A stretch of 64,000 nt of DNA from Rhynchopus euleeides. Its lineage: Eukaryota; Euglenozoa; Diplonemea; Diplonemida; Diplonemidae. The position numbers were made by a program, and so were the translations under genes. A model generated the notes under the pieces. The model did no database searches and was not told the DNA's origin. It saw only the letters and a program-made list of their open reading frames with translations. Location: contig OY723264.1 of NCBI GenBank assembly GCA_963210315.1, positions 496,001 through 560,000 on the forward strand, given 5' to 3'. Shown here piece by piece: positions 51,922-61,630 of the stretch; position 1 is the first letter of the stretch, and every line of letters begins with the position of its first letter.

Positions 51922-52623
51922 CAACGACTGCAGGGCGCAGGTGTGACGGGGTATGGCAAAGTGATATAAAGTGCTATACACGGCAGGAGGCAAGGGGGAG
52001 GAGAAGGGGGGGGGGGAAGAGAAATGGGACAAAGGCAGGGCGGCGGCGGTGGTGGTGGTGGTGGTAGGGGTGAGGGGGTATGGGGCCCCGGCAATTCCAG
52101 CAATGCAGGGCAACGCCGCGGTGCCAGCGGGGGGGGGGGGGGTGTGGGTGTGGGGTCTGAGAGAGAGAGAGATAGGATAGACCCGCCCCTCCTCCTCCTC
52201 CCCCCCGCCACTTTCCCAGTCTCTACTCAGAGAGAAGGTCTAAAGGCGGCAGTGTCGGGCTGAGAACAGCCCTGTGTGTGTGTGGCAGGCGGTGGGTCTT
52301 TGTTGAAGGTGTAGACACCGCCCTGTGTATATGGGTTATGCTGCTGTTCAGGGTGTGGCCCTTCGAGCTTTGTCATGGGTGTGTCACGAAGCGCGTAGGA
52401 GCCCCGCAGTGGCATGCGTTGGCATATGGTGTGGTGGTCAGCAGCTGAAGGGAAACCGGCGTGGCACACCTTCGCTGGAGAAGGGGTTGTGAAGCCACTC
52501 ATTTCTGGGGCAGCTATCGTGGCAGTTCTCAAGAGTGGCGTGTCACTCTGTCCACACCCCCCCCCCCCTTTCGCATGCACAGGGCACAGAGCCAGGTCAG
52601 AGAGAAATCACCAAAAGCATGCG
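51922..52623. other. Intergenic with low complexity
   Basis: It contains GGT/GGC repeats and a 14-nt G run (52129-52142), plus GA repeats (52160-52172). No gene was seen. Confidence 0.45.
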
Positions 52624-52827
52624 TCACTGCGCATTGGAGGTGTCAAACCTGCCGCGCACGCCATCCGACTGCATTTCCTTCGAGGTTTTGTAGTCGTGGT
52701 CAGACACCTTCGTCCACCCCAAGGCCTTGCCGCACCCCATGCACGGCAGCCCCTCCTCCGCAAAGTTGGGGTCCTCTGTGGATGCCGCTTGCTTGCAGTG
52801 GTTGCAGGTAAAGTTAAACCACGGCAT
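52624..52827 (-). CDS. Small zinc-ribbon-like protein
   Basis: 67 aa from ATG 52827. Two CxxC knuckles, FTCNHC near the N-terminus and LPCMGCG about 22 residues later, form a compact four-Cys zinc ribbon. The tail is polar (KVSDHDYKTSKEMQSDGVRG). A GGCACAG acceptor-like site is 8 bases upstream of the ATG, which supports this start over longer GTG/CTG starts. No specific family was recognised. Small ribbons of this type occur in RNA-polymerase, ribosomal and assembly factors, but no role can be assigned. Confidence 0.55.
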   Translation of the reverse strand: MPWFNFTCNHCKQAASTEDPNFAEEGLPCMGCGKALGWTKVSDHDYKTSKEMQSDGVRGRFDTSNAQ

Positions 52828-53522
52828 AAGCTCCTCTGTGCCGCCACGCAGTGAGCGGCGGCGGTGGCGGGGGGAAGACGGGTGTGGGCGTGGGGGATAC
52901 AACGCGAACCTCCCTGCAACGGAGTTGTGGCTGGGGTGCAGTGGAGCTCAAAACTATGACACGGGGGATGTGTCATGCGAATTATTGGTACCATGGGTGA
53001 CGAGCAGAAGGGGTATGACCAAAGGGCGTGAAACCCTCCATCCGCATTGAAGCGCATGGAAGTGCGTTGGACATCACATTAGGCGACAAAAGGAGCGGGG
53101 AGGGGAGGGAGGGGGTGAAGTGTGTGTGTGTGGGGGGGGGGGGGGGGGGGGGGGTAATGCCTTCTTCAGCGAGAGAGCGACAGGAACCCTGCCTTTGCCA
53201 GCCACCTCCCACTCGCCGACTTCAACGAACACACCCCCCCCCTCCCGCGCGCAACAAGGGCACGCCCAAAACCCCCTCCCCCCCCGCTCTCTCTCAGAGC
53301 TCCTCAAACAAACTGCCGAAGCCCCATCCTGCCATCAACAGAGGCAAATGTACTGGGCCCGACGCATACTACTGCACACACCACCACCCCGCACTGGCAC
53401 CTGCCTACACTGCAATACATGGGCTAGACATGAAACTGGATGGCCATGGTGAAACCACGGCCCACCCCCTTTCTCTGTATTTGTGTCCTAAATTCCACCA
53501 CCCCCCGCTCCCCGGCGCCGCG
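52828..53522. other. Intergenic with 22-nt G run
   Basis: It holds the longest homopolymer in the window, G22 at about 53133-53154, next to a GT repeat, followed by C-rich stretches near 53235-53285. No gene was seen. Confidence 0.45.
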
Positions 53523-54471
53523 TCATGCGGCAGGGGGTCCGTCGCCTCCGGCCCGCAGCTCTGTGTCGAGGGACTCTGTTGCCACGGCGAGGGAGGTGTA
53601 ACGTTTCACGAGGCGCGTCTGCAGGCACGCGAGGTCGACCACCGTTTCGTGTAATTTCGCGAGCTGTGCCATATAGCAGGAGGGGGTGGTGAGGTTGTGT
53701 TGTGTTGAGAGAGCACGATGTGTTAACCAGCGAGCCCGCTCTGGCCTGCGATCTGGCAGCCGGGGCGGGCCTCATAACTGTCTGCAGAGGGCACGAACAT
53801 AACAGCCGTGTTGCTTTTTTCTGACAAAGGAACACCGGATGCGGCCCGCGAGTCGCCCGGCCCATAAGGAGTTGCTCCAACAATCAAGGACCTGCCAATG
53901 TACCCGAACCGCTGTGTGTGTGATGGCCCTGGGCATACCTGCCCCTCGCTCTCCTCGATCTGCGTCTGCATGTCTTGGTAGACATCACGCAGCGACACGA
54001 CTTGCTGCTCGGATTCATCAAGCGATGCCTCCAGCTCCGCACGGCGCTTCTTGAGGCGCCCGTCGTTGTTCCGCAGCGAATCCAGCTCCGCCCTCTGCTG
54101 CGCCTGCACAGCCGGCGTGTTTTCGCGCTTCCGCTTCAGCCGCTGGGTGTACACCTCAGCCGTGCGGTTGCTCTCGAGGACCTCCTTCTCAGCAGCCTCC
54201 CTCACAGCAGCCTCTGTGGAGGAGAGCTGCGCAGCCTTGCGCTGCAGCCCACGCACCTCATCGTCGATGTCGCGCTGCGCTGCACGCTTTGCGGCCTTCT
54301 GCGCAAGCACGGCTTGCAGGCGCTTGACCTGGGGAGGAGGTGGTGGTGACGGTGGCGATGCGGTGGCCTTGTCTGTAAAAAGCAACATGCAACCCTACTC
54401 CACCGAAAACATACCCGCTCGGCAAACACATCGCCGATGTCAGCCTTTGCCGCTTCTATCGCCTCGTCCAT
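53523..54471 (-). CDS. Coiled-coil protein, unknown
   Basis: Three phase-0 exons: 54471-54415, 54328-53939 and 53663-53523, 195 aa. Donors are GTATGT and GTATGC. Nearly the whole protein is charged alpha-helix with heptad character: AVLAQKAAKRAAQRDIDDEV, ELDSLRNNDGRLKKRRAELE and VVSLRDVYQDMQTQIEESEG, then a final helix KLHETVVDLACLQTRLV. Short N-terminal helix, long central coil and small C-terminal part give a size and shape like kinetochore Spc24/Spc25-type or other complex-forming coiled coils. Sequence alone does not settle this. The middle intron (53664-53938) is the longest of the gene. Confidence 0.65.
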
Positions 54472-55055
54472 TTGATGTGTGGTTGAGTTCCGCCATAGTT
54501 CGGTGGATCGCTGAAGAGGTAAGAGTGGGGTGTGGCGTGGTGCGGAAATGATCAGGGCCGGTGGTGACGCTAGGTGAACCCTCCACGGGTGCAGCCCACT
54601 AGCTGTTTGCAAGCAGGGCAACCCGCCTGTGTCGAATCAACCCTAGCGCGACTTGCTGCGCCCACTGAACACCCGTTGGGTGAGCATGCGGAGCCAACCC
54701 CTGCTGGGGGTAGGATGCAACACAGCCCGCGGTGTGTGCGGTATGCATGCGCGTATGTCGATGTTGCACAACACACAGCAGTTCCGGGTCCATTGGCAGG
54801 TCCTGAAACCCTCCACTGAAGTGGGACACAGCATCTATGTGTACATCGCTGTGCGTTCCGCACTACCCCCGACATGTGTGTGTGGCATAATGCAAGATGC
54901 TCCAAGCGAGCAAACCCTTCACGGGTTGTATACCCCCCACACCACCCGCAGCCCTGCTGTGGAGGCTGTGTTTTGTTGGCCCCCGGCAAGCACTGCATGC
55001 CGTTTTTAAAATTAACTCAAGATTAACGTGTTGTGCGAGGGGCAGATGCATAATA
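54472..55055. other. Intergenic
   Basis: No gene or repeat was recognised. CTTACCTCTTCAG about 35 bases upstream of the coiled-coil gene's ATG is acceptor-like. Confidence 0.4.
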
Positions 55056-57119
55056 TTATGGACATGTGGACATGGATGTAGCAGGCACGGATGCCACACA
55101 CAATAACCTTTGTGTTGCAGTGTAGAACGCACCGAGCACCACCCTGTTTTTGGTATGATCACCTGCCTCTAAGAATCGAAGTCGCTGCACCCACAAGGGC
55201 ACAGGTTGATACACACACGAATATGATGTGCCCAATGGAGGCCAAAGAAGCACAGCGAGCAGAGCGACCGCGAGCACCTGGGGCTGCCCGCACACCCCCG
55301 CCCCTCCCGCCCTCAGCCACCCCACCAGGCCCCACGCAGTGCCTTGCTGCAGGGCGATGTACCCTTCCCCCTGCTGCTGCTGCAAGTGCATACCTGGACA
55401 GCCACGGCTGCCGCAATCACCAGGATGTGGTCGGCAGGCCCCAGGACTATCTTGGGTTGCTGCGTTGCGGGCGTGTGTGTGTTGTGGGTGTGTATGGTGT
55501 GGCGGCAGCAGCACCAAATGAACAACAACACGAAACCGCCGCGCAAAAACCCCCCACACCCCACCCCCCTGCCCCTCCGACACCAGGCATACCGCGTATT
55601 CAATCACGACGTTCTTCTTGGCCTCCTCCAGCTTCTTCTTCTCCACGAGGTACGCCCTTGCTGCTTGTCGCCGCTCTGTTATTTGCGACGCCTGCGGCAG
55701 GTCGATACCTGACTTCTTCGACGCCACGAGGAACTGCCGCGTCTGCTCCAGCGTGGGCTTCTCCGGCAGGATATCGGTAAACCTCAACGTGATGCGCTTC
55801 CCGTGCCTATCAACCACCTTGAGCACCTTCCGCACCCTGCCGTGCCCCTCCAAATCATACTCCTCGAGTGATGTCGACACAGCCTCCACATTGCCCACCC
55901 ACACCACGCCGTGCCCCCCCGCATTGAGGTAGAGCCCCTTCACCAACACCTCGAACTCCCGCTCGCTGCCGAGACTGAATGCGATGACACGGTCTTTGCT
56001 GAAGGTCAGGCTGCAGAGGATTTCGTGCAACGACGCGACTTCTTCCTCAGAAGGGACGTACTGGGGCGTCTCATCCACCTGCGCCGCGTCAGGCGGAGGA
56101 GGGGACTCGCCTGGTGTGGGTGTTGCCACGTCTGCAGAGTCCCCTGGCACAGCCTCAGCCCCGCCCTCCGCGGGGGTGGGAGACGGCTCAGCAGAGGGCT
56201 TGTCCTGCCCGGCCCCAGTGGGTACATCGCCCGGTTGCCCGGCAGCCACTCCCTCGGCAGATGCGCGGATCTCCTCGAGGGTTGGGTATCTGTAGAAGAC
56301 GAGGGGCACCTTCCGGTCCTGCTCGAACATATCGTCCAGCTCCTGCATCGAGATAATCTTCTCAGCGGGTGGCGGTGGCACCGCCTCCGCCGGCGCCGCA
56401 GCAGGCTCCGATGCCGGTGTCCCGGCTGCCCCCTTCTTGTCTTTCTTCTCCTTCTTCTCCTTTTTATCCTTCTTGTCCTTCTTGTCCTTCTTTTCCTTCT
56501 TCTCCTTTTTGTCCTTCTTCTCCTTCTTCTCTTTCTTCTCCTTCTTCCCCTCGGCAGGCTTCTTCTCGGGTGCCCCGCCGCCTTCTTCGCCTCGCTGGCC
56601 ACCCCTGTCGCCACCCCTCTCCCTCTCCCTCTCCCAGTCCCGGGTGCGGCTGCCATCATCTTGTCGGGGCCGATGATCTCTCACGCCCACATCACCTCGC
56701 CGATCGCCCCTCTCCCGGTTTCCCCCATCATCCCGGCCACCCCTGTCGCGCTGGGGCTGCCGGTCACCCTCACGGACATCTCTGCCACCCCTATCGGGGC
56801 CGCCGCCACCGCCGCCCCCACCACCACCACCACCACCTCTGCGAGACCCGCTGTCGCGGCCTGCCCGACTCCGCTCTCCGCGGCCCCACTGCCCGCTGTC
56901 CCTCCCAGAACCCCCAGGCCTCGGGCCGTCGTGCTGCCTGTCGCGCGCATCACGGTGGCCCTCCCTCTCCGGCCCGCCCCTCTGCTGCCTGGACTGCTGC
57001 GCGTCCCCCCCGCCGTCCCGCCTCCGGTCACCCCCACCGCCACCACGCTTGTCGAGCTGCTTGTCGAGGCGCTCCACCTCTCGCCGCTCCCGGTCATCAC
57101 GGTAGAACTGCCGCCCCAT
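55056..57119 (-). CDS. Rtf1/Plus3-like protein with RG-rich and KE-rich regions
   Basis: Exon 1 is 57119-55593 and exon 2 is 55459-55394, both with GTATGC donors. A tentative last exon is 55184-55056, giving about 573 aa. The N-terminal ~175 residues are Arg/Gly/Asp-rich with RGG-like and long poly-Gly runs, then a Lys/Glu block (KKEKKEKKDKKEKK-type, ~45 residues) and an acidic Pro-rich linker. The folded part starts near YVPSEEEVASLHEIL. Its C-terminal half, KRITLRFTDILPEKPTLEQT then KKSGIDLPQASQITERR, resembles the end of the Plus3 domain of Rtf1, a Paf1-complex subunit that binds Spt5 and supports elongation. The match is by eye and moderate. Alternatives: another nucleic-acid-binding protein with disordered RGG and KE tracts. 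Confidence 0.6.
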   Translation of the reverse strand: MGRQFYRDDRERREVERLDKQLDKRGGGGGDRRRDGGGDAQQSRQQRGGPEREGHRDARDRQHDGPRPGGSGRDSGQWGRGERSRAGRDSGSRRGGGGGGGGGGGGGPDRGGRDVREGDRQPQRDRGGRDDGGNRERGDRRGDVGVRDHRPRQDDGSRTRDWERERERGGDRGGQRGEEGGGAPEKKPAEGKKEKKEKKEKKDKKEKKEKKDKKDKKDKKEKKEKKDKKGAAGTPASEPAAAPAEAVPPPPAEKIISMQELDDMFEQDRKVPLVFYRYPTLEEIRASAEGVAAGQPGDVPTGAGQDKPSAEPSPTPAEGGAEAVPGDSADVATPTPGESPPPPDAAQVDETPQYVPSEEEVASLHEILCSLTFSKDRVIAFSLGSEREFEVLVKGLYLNAGGHGVVWVGNVEAVSTSLEEYDLEGHGRVRKVLKVVDRHGKRITLRFTDILPEKPTLEQTRQFLVASKKSGIDLPQASQITERRQAARAYLVEKKKLEEAKKNVVIEYAVCLVSEGQGGGVWGVFARRFRVVVHLVLLPPHHTHPQHTHARNAATQDSPGACRPHPGDCGSRGCPGMHLQQQQGEGYIALQQGTAWGLVGWLRAGGAGVCGQPQVLAVALLAVLLWPPLGTSYSCVYQPVPLWVQRLRFLEAGDHTKNRVVLGAFYTATQRLLCVASVPATSMSTCP

Positions 57120-57280
57120 GGTGGACGGGGTGGGGGAAGATGGGGGAGATGGGGAGGAGAGAGAGAGAGAGAGAGAGGGCGGTTGGGTGAACCCGCCTCG
57201 CCCCTACCCCCCACCCGCGGGGCCCTGCGTCCCGTGGCCTGTGGCCCGGGGGAAGGCCCTCTGTGAGAAGGAGGGGTGTG

Positions 57281-57375
57281 GTGGTGGCGGCGAGGGCAGG
57301 CAGAGTTCAGACAGCAAGTGCAACGGAGGAGGGGAGGGGGGTGTGGCGACTGGCGACTGGTGTGACTGGCACACA
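57281..57375. repeat. 95-bp exact repeat, copy 1
   Basis: Base-for-base identical to 63626-63720. It lies about 160 bp upstream of the Plus3-like gene ATG, and the other copy lies about 70 bp upstream of the transglutaminase gene ATG. It contains GCGACTGGCGACTGG tandem words. Confidence 0.85.
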
Positions 57376-57926
57376 TCACGAGCGTGTGCGGTGCGCGGGC
57401 TTGGCGGTGGCGGTGGCAGTGGCGCTCCTGACCTGACCCACCCCAACCACTTCTGTTCGGCGCACGAAAAAAGATGGTGGATGCGGTGAAAAGCAGAAAC
57501 CCTGCTGTCTGTTCAGAACCAGACTTTACTCTTCTGTCTCTGAACGATGAAAGGCTGTGGCACAGCAAAGAGGAAAACAAGCTTCTGGGTCAGGAGGCGG
57601 CAACCGCTGCTCTCCTGCCCCGCCCTTCTCGGGGGTTTCGTTCAACTACAACCATGCACCGTTGCCCGCGGATCCGATCAGCCGCGCCCAGGAGCTGGGG
57701 CGCGGGGAGCATGCACCGCAATGCATGCAGCTGAAGGGGAAGCGCGGCCGTGGTGCAGCCAGGCGGAGGCAGTCAGAAAAAGGGCACAGACACACACGCA
57801 CACACAACAAAACACAACACACACCGCAAGAAAGCAAAACGGAGCAAACAAACCCCACTGCTGTGGGGTGTCTTTGCTGCCCAAAGCGCTGATCCGACTT
57901 CGCTATCTTTTCTGTGTGCGCGTCTG

Positions 57927-57991
57927 TGCGTGTATGGGGTGTCCATACGCGTGCTGCCGACAGTATTGTTTCTTGACCGTGACCTGAGACA
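57927..57991. repeat. Dispersed repeat R2, copy 3
   Basis: TGCGTGTATGGGGTGTCCAT, ACGCGTGCTG and GACCGTGACCTGAGACA match 7081-7150 with several changes, and the palindromic GTATGG...CCATAC core is kept. A CCCAAAGCGCTG word of family R1 lies just to its left, as in unit 1. Confidence 0.55.
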
Positions 57992-58837
57992 GGCTATAGC
58001 GTTGCTGTTGTGGTATGAAAGAACACGGCGGGCCAAGACACACCGGAGGGAGGCACCGGCACCGACAGCGCGGTGTCCCCCGCACATGTGGCAACACCGT
58101 GGTATGTACTGCAAACCTATAACGTGCCATGTTTGAGCCCTGGCTTCTGTGCCGGCATTCGGTTATCCCTCTCTTTCTGATTTTGTTTCTGGTTCTGGGT
58201 ACACCTATACAGTCCCATTTTCGAGCGTGTTTTGACTGTTTCTTTTTTGGTGGGTGGGGTGGGGTGGGGTGGGGCGAGCAGCAAAAGACACCGTGTACTG
58301 GGGCGGGCGAACCTCGCAGCACCTGAGTCCAACAGATACTCTGCCAGAACCAGGCAGCTGGTGGCTGCTGTCCCGGGCTTCCTTCCGCCCCACCTTCTTC
58401 ACTCTGCACTCCCAAAGAGGGAGAACACAGAGATAGAGACAGAGAGGGTGGGAGGGCGGAGAAGAGACCGCACACAGCCCCTGCGCTACTTGGGATGATG
58501 CTACTGAAACTAGAAGTAGTAGTAGAAGAAGAACACCAACTAGAACTAGAAACGGGGCAGACAAGCAACCGCGACAGCGGCAAAGGGCAGAACCCCGTCA
58601 CGACCAAGTCATGCTGTGCATGCGACTGGAGGGGTGGAAGAGCGTGGCCACACAGGGTTAGCGTTGGCTGCGGCACACGCATTCACACCACACCGCCATC
58701 CAGTGGGATGGGGAGCGAGGGATAGGGGGGAAAGGGGGCACCGCTGCTGGCTGGCAGCAGCCTGGGGTACCCGAAATGAGAGACGCGCAGAGATGGGCGA
58801 ACCACCAGCACGGAAAAGACAGCACCCACACTCACAC

Positions 58838-59740
58838 TCAGACGTGGATGTCATTCTCCTTCGCCTCGTACGGCTCGTTCCTGTTGCCGTGGCCCTCGCC
58901 AGCGCCAGCCTTGCGCAGGCACACGGCCCATACCAGCCCCCCCACAAGCAGAGCCGCGAGGGAGATGCACCCAATCACAATGGAGGCAATGGCGCCGCCC
59001 GACAGGTCGTCGTCCGCAACAGACCGGGGCACCGCAGTGGCCGGCACGGTGCACACCAACAGGTCCTTGCCGGCGACGGTGCGGCGCGACACGGAGTAGC
59101 CCACCTCACACACCAGCGCCACGCAGCGCCCGTCGTATGCCACGACCGTGCTGACCGCGTGGGGATCGCACACCGCCAGCCCGGATGCCGTCTGCGACGC
59201 GCGCACCTTCACCACCACATCGTCTGTGGAAAACACCTTCGTGAAGGCAGACATTGCCACCACAGACTCACGCAGGGCAGCCGTCACGTTGGCCACCGAC
59301 GCGGCCAGGTCCGCTGTCGGAGACTCCCCCTGCACGATGAGCGTCACAGACCCGCACACGCCCAGCACCGAGGGGTTGGCAGTCTGCGCGGCAGCGACAC
59401 GCTGCTTTGCGTCGGCAACGAGCGCGTCCACCCGCGCACGCTCGCACGCCACGTCGAGCAGGTCCACGACAAGGTTGACGGGCGTGGTTGCGCGTGTGAC
59501 CGCCCCCGACGGCCCCACCTGGCACAGGTCGCCGCTGTGCATCGAGCACATGCACACCTTAGACGACGGCGAGCAGGCCGCCCCCGCATCGCCCGCCCAG
59601 CGGCAGTCCGCATCCTCCGTGCAGTACTCCACAGACACCGGCGCATCCACGGGGGCCGCGCTCAGCTCGTCCGCCGCACGCGCCAGAGAGAGGCAGCACG
59701 CGGCAGCAACAGCGAGCAGGGGGAGCTGTGCCGAGGGCAT
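58838..59740 (-). CDS. Type I membrane protein with Cys-containing ectodomain
   Basis: 300 aa, single exon, ATG 59740. Signal peptide (LPLLAVAAACCLSLARA), then an EGF-like Cys cluster near residues 35-75 (YCTEDADCRW, CSPSSKVCMC, SGDLCQVG). A ~150-residue globular region follows (TPVNLVVDLLDVACERARVD, LGVCGSVTLIVQGES, AALRESVVAMSAFTKVF). One TM segment follows (GAIASIVIGCISLAALLVGG, extending to GLVWAVC), then a short polar tail KAGAGEGHGNRNEPYEAKEN. It is predicted to be a surface or endosomal glycoprotein. No family was recognised; the role is unknown. Confidence 0.75.
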   Translation of the reverse strand: MPSAQLPLLAVAAACCLSLARAADELSAAPVDAPVSVEYCTEDADCRWAGDAGAACSPSSKVCMCSMHSGDLCQVGPSGAVTRATTPVNLVVDLLDVACERARVDALVADAKQRVAAAQTANPSVLGVCGSVTLIVQGESPTADLAASVANVTAALRESVVAMSAFTKVFSTDDVVVKVRASQTASGLAVCDPHAVSTVVAYDGRCVALVCEVGYSVSRRTVAGKDLLVCTVPATAVPRSVADDDLSGGAIASIVIGCISLAALLVGGLVWAVCLRKAGAGEGHGNRNEPYEAKENDIHV

Positions 59741-61630
59741 CGTGTGGCAGTGTGTTGTTTGCTGTGCTGGTTGCGGGGCAAACGTAATCTGCATTGTGCG
59801 GTGTGGTGAGGTGTGTGTGTGTGCAGTGTGCGTGGAATGGTTCCGCACAGAACGAGCCGATAACAAAAGGGAATCGCGCCGATTCTGTACGTCACCCACC
59901 ATCACAACCTTTACAATTTGGGGGTGGGGTGGGGTGGGGCACCGTGTCGTCTTGCATGGGTTCTGATCATCGTTCCTCGCACTTGAAATTGAAAACCAAC
60001 TGGAAGCAGCATACAGGTGTGTGCCGGGCCGGTGGGGCTGTGACCCCCCCACCTACCCCCCACACCTACACCCACATGCCACACAGCAGGATACAGCCGC
60101 AGAGGCTGCCGCGCCCAAGAGCAATTGCGTCCCGTTAACGCGGCAGTCCCGCAGCGCCGTGTGGCGTCTGCGGTCTGGTTAATCCCATCTGGTCCGGCAT
60201 GGGGGGGAAGGGGGGTTCCCGTGCGCGTGCACGCGCATCGCATCTCCTACTGCGGCTTGCCGAGAGCCTTGTGTCCCAGCAGCCGAGTGGAGGCACATGG
60301 TGCGCATGAAGATGGGAGGGGACATGCTGTGCTATGCAAAGGGAAAGGGATCGGGAAGGAAGGGTTTCATGGCTGTAAACGTGAGTGGGAGAAGAGACCC
60401 CACCGACCTTCCTCCCATCACGTCACATCAGGGCTGCCTCCACAAACATGGCGGCAGCAAAGGGGGTGCGGCAGTGCACACAACGCCCTGCCCACAGCGT
60501 CACTCCTGGAGTGTGGCTAGTACTAAATGTGACTCACAGCAATGATGCCAACAACGCGACTGACCCGTCGCCATTCGTGTTGCTGGGAATTGCCATGCAC
60601 TCCGTCACACCGGCAGCCATATCCAATATACACACTGTGACCCGGGCGTTGTGCGAGAAGAAGAAAAGAAGAAAAGGAGAAGAGGAGAGGAGGGTGTAGG
60701 GGTGTAGGGGTAGGGGTAGGGGGGAAGGAATATGATCACATCATCACGAGACGTGCGGGCCTTCTTGCAAAGATACCCACATCTCCCGAAAAGTGTGAAG
60801 GAAAGGAGACACCGACGGCGCCCCAGCTGTGGCTGTTGTGTGCATTCTATCTGTTCTGCTGCGCCTGAGCCTGGCGCACAGCACCACAGCGCCCAGGCAA
60901 GCAGACAAACAGACGTACCCACAATATGCGAGCAAGGCAAAGCAAAGCAAACGCCACCGGTATCGATATTGAGCTTTTTGAAATTGGGATCGGCATCAGC
61001 CAAAAAAAAAGCGTCACATCACAGTTCGTGAAACTGTACACAACGAGCCGGCGGTGGTGCCCAAAGTGCACCACGCCGACGTCGCAACCACAAGGGCCAG
61101 CGCAGCAGCCCAGAAGTCACTCTGGCGTATTGCGCATACCCCTGCCCCCTGCCCCCACCACTCTGCGCACCCGCCTCCCAGAGATGGGGCGGTGGGGGGG
61201 TGGGCTATCATGCGATCTGGATTTTGAGATCTCACATTTTTTTCTTTGGGTTCTGTGGAGTTGCATTTGATGATGTATCTGCAACAGGGAAACAACGAAA
61301 CGGGGGGAGGAAAAAAGGCGATCAACAGGGTATCTGTGCGCACACCACGTGCCCCCTCCCTGTCTTCTCGGGTTGGTGATGCAGAAGCTGCAGCACCGCG
61401 TGGTTTGTGCACCCCCTGACGTCCCCCTTTCTCCTCCCCCCAAAAGAAAGAACAAAAGAAAGGTGCAAAATTAAAAAGGGTGCACTGGGTTGGGGGAAGA
61501 GGGAATCATTTGATATTTTTGCGCTTCGGGCATGAAAGAAGCGGGGTACATCTGGTATGGGTAGTAGCCCATGCAGACATCCAGAAATGTGCTGGATCAT
61601 GTTGGATCGTCGCCACCCCGCTCCCTTTCC
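59741..61630. other. Intergenic, no gene seen
   Basis: It contains short GGGGT/GGGTAG repeats (59920-59940, 60697-60725) and otherwise nothing recognisable. Confidence 0.4.

Larger units (their letters stand above)
57120..58837. other. Intergenic with dispersed repeats
   Basis: It contains GA repeats (57160-57180), a 95-bp exact repeat at 57281-57375, an R2 copy at 57927-57991 and GGGGT repeats near 58250-58275. No gene was seen. Confidence 0.45.
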
